Part shown: in pieces, positions 59,713 through 64,000 of the stretch
How the letters are laid out: the number at the start of each line of letters is the position of its first letter
How positions within the stretch are numbered: position 1 is the stretch's first letter
From: Dryas octopetala
Lineage: Eukaryota; Streptophyta; Magnoliopsida; Rosales; Rosaceae
NCBI GenBank assembly: GCA_963921425.1
Contig: OY992832.1
Span: forward strand, 2,170,001-2,234,000
Direction: 5' to 3'
Length of the DNA: 64,000 nucleotides
Made by a program: the position numbers and the translations under genes
The notes under the pieces: generated by a model
What the model was told of the DNA's origin: nothing
The model's database searches: none
Seen by the model: only the letters and a program-made list of their open reading frames with translations

Positions 59713-62291
59713 TCAATAAGGACGTGAACGATTTCCGCCATGCTGATGTCTATCAGGTCCGCCATCCCTGCGCCTATCACCGCCCCCATATCCACCTCTA
59801 CCACCACTGTTTTCACAAACAGATTAGTCAGTAAGCAGCTCCCAAGTAGAGCAATGACTAAGATTGACACAGCCAAAAAAAAGAAAAGCGACAAGTTCTT
59901 CACTATGGAAAACCACAAATTCAAAAAAATTCATAAGCCACATACAAAAATCACAATGTATCACTAATTGAACAAACACCAAAATGAAATTACTCAAAGA
60001 CTTGAGTAAGTGATTCTGCGAGCTGAGGAAGGCACAGAAGATAAAAGTAACAAGAAAACTTAAAACATCAGGACTGCAAATTTAGACTTGCTGACTTTTG
60101 ATAAACGTGAGGAAGAAACAAGGCACAAGAATAACACTATACAGAGCTCATTCCAACTTCAGCTTAAATAATATGAGCAGTCAATAGGAAGATACCCTTG
60201 GTCGAATGAAGCCCTAGGAGCCGACCTCTCCGCCATTGCAACACTTATCTTATATCCCCTAAAGTCATAATCTGTGAGCACAGTACACAATAAGTATACA
60301 GAGACTTCATACAACATTATACAATACAGAATGAGACCAAAACAATTACCGTTGTAAAAACCGCCAGCTGCATGTGCAGCAGACGGATCTTCATAGGCCA
60401 AACATGCATCACCTTTGTTCTTTCCCGTCTCATCAGTGTATATTTTAATATTATATGGCCATTGATCCTTATAGCCACGTTTCTGCTTGATTCTTCCAAC
60501 CTAAGACAATGACTTTGCATAAGCTAACAACACCAAAGTATAACCAACTTCTAGGAAATGGAAAAAAGATTTCACTTGTCACAACAAGTGCTTGTTTGCA
60601 TAAGTTAACAACATCCAAGTATAACCAACTTCTGGAAAATGATAAGAAGATTTCACTTGTCCACAACCCATTATCTTACATGGATGCCAAAGAAAAAGAC
60701 TTCTTAACAGGTCAGATCTTAATCTTAGTAAGACGGAAAGAGATGTAAACCAAAATACAGATACTTGAGTTAGAGAATCGGAGGCAACATAATTAGTAAT
60801 AGAATAGCATAATATATGACATGGATGAAATACAATAGAAAACAATCTCAATTCAAATTTATAAAAACTGGGATGCATTAAGATCAGAAATTATGAATTT
60901 ACTTGTCCAATGCCTCCAAAAAGTTGCTGCAGTTCATCAACAGTAACATCTGGTGGCAAATTTGAAATGTAGATTCTAGCATTGTCACAAGTTTCATCAC
61001 AATTCTGGTCGCATTGCTTCACCTTAGCTGAGGCCTCAGAAGGAGCACTGCCATAACCACCTCGACCACCACCACCACCGTACCCACCATCATATTTAGC
61101 AGGAGGTCCACTACGGCCACCACTCCTTGCATCTCCCAGACCATCACCGCCATAACCACCCACAGGACCACCATAAGATGGGGGATATGAGGCAGGCCCA
61201 CCAGTATAGCTTGTAGGAGGAGGAACTGCTGCATCTGTTCCATAATTAGCATTGTAAGGCTGTGGGTAACTTCCACCAGCCCCAGCATAAGACGGGGGAG
61301 CATGTGGAGGAACCTGACCATACCCGCTATCTTCTCTTCCTTGGTTACCGCCATAAGAGCCTCCTCTACTGCCCCCTCCGCCTCTACCATCAAAACTACC
61401 CCCTCTGCCTCCATCGTAACTGCTACCTTTACCTCCTTCATAGTTACCACTTCGGCCTCCATCGTAATTACTACCTCTACCACCACTACCACCACGATTA
61501 CCACCATAGCCCCCACCACTTCCTCCTCTACTGTAACCACCACCACTGCCACCGCCACGATCACCACCACCAGCACCACCAGGGGAGGGAGTACCACACT
61601 TATTACACTCAGTTCTTCTTGCAAAGTTCAAATTCCCACATCTATAAACAAGCATACGAATTTCAATATCAAAGACGCAGATGCAACAAGGGGAATCAAA
61701 AATTTAACTGAAATTTAAAGCTTTAATGTTAAAAACCTACGACTCACCAAAAATACGAAAAATAAATAATAAAATAACTCATCAATAAGTAGATCAGATA
61801 AAGAAAAAGAGAGAAAGGGATTACTCTGGGCTAGGGCAAAGCCAATCGCCGTCCCTTCCGCTGCCACCGCGGCCACCTCTGGCACCACCAGGGCCACCGC
61901 CACCGCGGCCACCACGATCTCCTCCTTGATATCCTCCTCCGCCTACAATCGAAAACAAAGAGGTCAAATTAAAAACATATACAACAAAAACTTCAAAAAG
62001 AATTCAACCAAAGGAACAAAGTAACGAAATTATATATATATATAAACCTCGACCGCCACCACCGCCGCCATAACCTCCACCACCTCGGCCACCACGGCCT
62101 CCGCCACCGTAACCACCGCCATCGCCACCCTTACCGCCATAGCCACCACCTCCTCCTCCGTAGCCTCCACCACCACCGCTTCCACCGTAGCCTCCGCCAC
62201 CACCTCCATATCCTCCACCGTAGCCGCCGCCGCTAGATCCATATGGCGGAGGGGCGCCACCGCCACCCTCTTGACCGTACATTCCAGCCAT
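59713..62291 (-). CDS. TAF15B: TFIID subunit 15b-like RNA-binding protein (FET type)
   Basis: TAF15b is a nuclear RNA-binding protein of the FUS/EWS/TAF15 type. Six exons: 62048-62291, 61825-61942, 60903-61641, 60350-60500, 60196-60271, 59713-59806 give 473 residues. Exon 1 is almost pure Gly-Tyr (GGYGGG units). A RanBP2-type zinc finger spans exons 2-3: [20 protein letters not shown] with Cys117, 122, 133 and 136. A long Gly/Tyr/Ser/Arg (RGG-like) region follows, then one RRM (about residues 340-430) with IYISNL and KGDACLAYEDPSAAHA, and an RGG tail ending GGNRSRPY. Low-complexity Gly tracts predict condensate behaviour. A GA repeat fills its leader at about 62,306-62,351. Confidence 0.93.
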
Positions 62292-62302
62292 GATCTACGT
62301 TC

Positions 62303-62305
<3 letters not shown>

Positions 62306-62351
<46 letters not shown>
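62306..62351. repeat. (GA)n microsatellite in the TAF15b leader
   Basis: GA run starting about 15 bases upstream of the TAF15b start codon (CT-rich in the transcript), followed by a few GACA units. Confidence 0.9.
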
Positions 62352-62364
<13 letters not shown>

Positions 62365-63547
62365 GAGATTAGGGTAAGACTCAGATATAAGATATTTCCA
62401 CGCTAGTGCTTGTTTGTAGTTTATATAGGTAAGTCACGAAGAGATGTTGTCTTGCCGACTTTGACTCAAACACGTGTTAATTATCTCTAGCCCAAACCCT
62501 GAGCCCTCTGGGCCGGGTATTTTGTTGGGCCCTTTAAATTTCTAAAATGCCGTGGCATTTCGGCCCATTTCTGCTGACTGTCCAAGTCTGTCTCACATTT
62601 GTCTTTACAACTAGAGGATTATTTCTAATTTAAAGGATTTAGTATGTTTTGACCCAAAAATAAAAAAATAAAGAGTTTTTGTATGTTATGTTCCTAAATT
62701 GTTAATTTTAAAAAACAATAATTCACTTAATTGTGGAGGCTTATAGCTTTAGTGGCACCCCTCGTTATCATCTTCTCTAAGCTAAAAGAATAATAAAAAT
62801 ATTTTACTTTAATTAATAATTCAGATTCATAGACAAGCAGAATAATACGTTATATTCTCTGGTGATAACAAATTGAACAACATGGCAAAAGGCAGAAGAT
62901 ATCAGTCAACTATTTTAAGATACTCCTGACCTATGAAGTGGGCAAATGCATAGCCAGCAAGTTTTAGATAAGGCAAGGCATAGTCTCCCCCAAGAATTTG
63001 AGGTATTTCTAAAGAAACATATCTTCTATTGTCATATATTATATGCTTTCATCACCATTCAACACTGTCCAATCCCCATATCATATCAGGTACTACCAAT
63101 ATACCTTCATGGAGAGCATGCTTAAATCTAAAATCAGTAAATCCCTATGACAGAGGGGTCATGTCTAAAAAAAGCCAATAGCTGATGCTATTATTTTACT
63201 TGGAGCACTGGTTTCTATATTAACTCAAGTGAGAGGAGTACTCTATTTAAACCATTTACTTATCTCTTCTCCTACCAACTTGGGATAAATGTATTTGAAA
63301 TTACCCACACACACAGACTGCACTCAACAAGAAACAAATACAGAGCTACAAAATCATTTTTGAGTTCCCCAACCCCCTTCTTTTGCCATCTTAAACACAC
63401 GCAGAACAAGAACTTCAACACATAAATTAAACCTCTTACAAGTTACAACAACAAACACCGGCAAGAATGGACAGCAGACAGATCATACAACAGCAAAAAT
63501 TTTCCTTGGATATCTATTTCTACAAAATTTTCCTTGGAATCTATTTT
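62352..63547. other. TAF15b promoter and 3' flank of the glucanase
   Basis: Site II-like GGGCC/GGCCC elements lie at about 62,510-62,570, upstream of TAF15b. No gene seen between there and the glucanase stop codon. Confidence 0.5.
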
Positions 63548-64000
63548 CTATGTAAATCTGGGTAAAGATAACAAAAAGACCGTCACTAACAGGGTCATCC
63601 ACTGGGAAAGATAGGATGCATGAAGGGAATCTGAACGAGAAGTGCGAAGTTGGACAGAGAACCTGCAATTATCCAGTGATGGATCAACAGTTGTGATTAA
63701 ACCCAAGCCCCTAAAGTCACAGCTGTCTGCACTCTGATTATGCTGCTGATAGTAGCTATTAAACGCATATGATATATTCCCAGGCCAACTGATATTGGAA
63801 CAAGACCCACCAGGAGAAAGTGCAGTGCAATCAGCAAGGGAACATGCCTCTAAAGCACTTGCAGTTGCATTAGATAAGTCCCTATTATTGTTCACTACAC
63901 ACCACTTAGAAGGAAGGTACTCCACATTCTGCGCATCCACAAGGTTTTTTGAACCTTGGCTAAAATCAAAATGGTACTTGGCTTGACCATCAAAAGTGAA
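63548..64000 (-). CDS. GH17 glucan endo-1,3-beta-glucosidase, C-terminal part (X8 domain)
   Basis: These cell-wall enzymes hydrolyse callose; the X8 (CBM43) module binds beta-1,3-glucan. The frame is open to the window edge and reads FTFDGQAKYHFDFSQGSKNL and then an X8 domain with six spaced cysteines (SKWCVV, LEACSLADC, GGSCSN, ADSCDF, DNCRF). A Ser-rich stretch (RTSRSDS) and a hydrophobic tail (MTLLVTVFLLSL) follow, as in GPI-anchored members. The catalytic GH17 barrel lies outside the window. Neighbourhood with TAF15b recalls Arabidopsis At5g58470-58480. Confidence 0.9.
   Translation of the reverse strand, partial: FTFDGQAKYHFDFSQGSKNLVDAQNVEYLPSKWCVVNNNRDLSNATASALEACSLADCTALSPGGSCSNISWPGNISYAFNSYYQQHNQSADSCDFRGLGLITTVDPSLDNCRFSVQLRTSRSDSLHASYLSQWMTLLVTVFLLSLPRFT

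Noticed and set aside
61262..61718. Plus-strand Thr/Ser- and His/Tyr-rich frames
   Set aside because: Antisense of the Gly-rich TAF15b exon; low complexity explains the length.

Overview
This is nuclear DNA from a eudicot plant, with spliced genes (GT-AG, plus two apparent GC-AG introns), AT-rich intergenic DNA, CT/GA and TA microsatellites, MITEs and TRIM elements, a nuclear tRNA-Gly and a MIR390 locus. The proteins look rosid-like, perhaps Rosaceae, but the species cannot be settled from the sequence. One 200-N assembly gap lies at 14564-14763.

Layout: 1-575 is the 5' end of a CHX cation/H+ antiporter (minus). 576-11,666 is mostly non-coding and holds a clear MIR390 hairpin (minus, about 3.73-3.83 kb) and an orphan promoter-like stretch. 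11.7-24 kb is gene-dense: SLP1 phosphatase (plus, last exon lost in the gap), plastid malonyl-CoA:ACP transacylase (plus), a small acidic protein (minus), tRNA-Gly (minus), PBCP photosystem II core phosphatase (plus) and mitoferrin (minus). 24.8-42.1 kb is a tandem array of UGT87A-type glycosyltransferases, all on the minus strand: six two-exon genes, one orphan first exon placed to act as an alternative first exon, and at least two decayed fragments. 43.5-48.4 kb holds a CCT-motif gene (FITNESS-like) and LBD12. 52.8-57.1 kb holds a divergent pair, DFO (meiotic double-strand-break factor, minus) and FLX (plus). 59.7-64 kb holds TAF15b (minus) and the 3' end of a GH17 beta-1,3-glucanase with an X8 domain and GPI-type tail (minus, runs off the window).

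From memory of Arabidopsis loci, 11.7-57 kb interleaves genes that in Arabidopsis are split between two paralogous blocks, At1g07010-07060 (SLP1, MIT2, FITNESS, DFO) and At2g30120-30200 (FLX, LBD12, UGT87A, MIT1, PBCP, MCAT). The window therefore looks like the unfractionated order before the duplication. The genes do not form one pathway. Plastid functions (SLP1, MCAT, PBCP), mitochondrial iron import, glycosylation and developmental regulators (miR390, LBD12, FLX, FITNESS) simply sit side by side.

The most interesting new structure is inside the UGT87A array: two in-phase first exons in front of one second exon, two recent sister copies each with its own private transposon in the intron, and relic exons that mark the duplication breakpoints.
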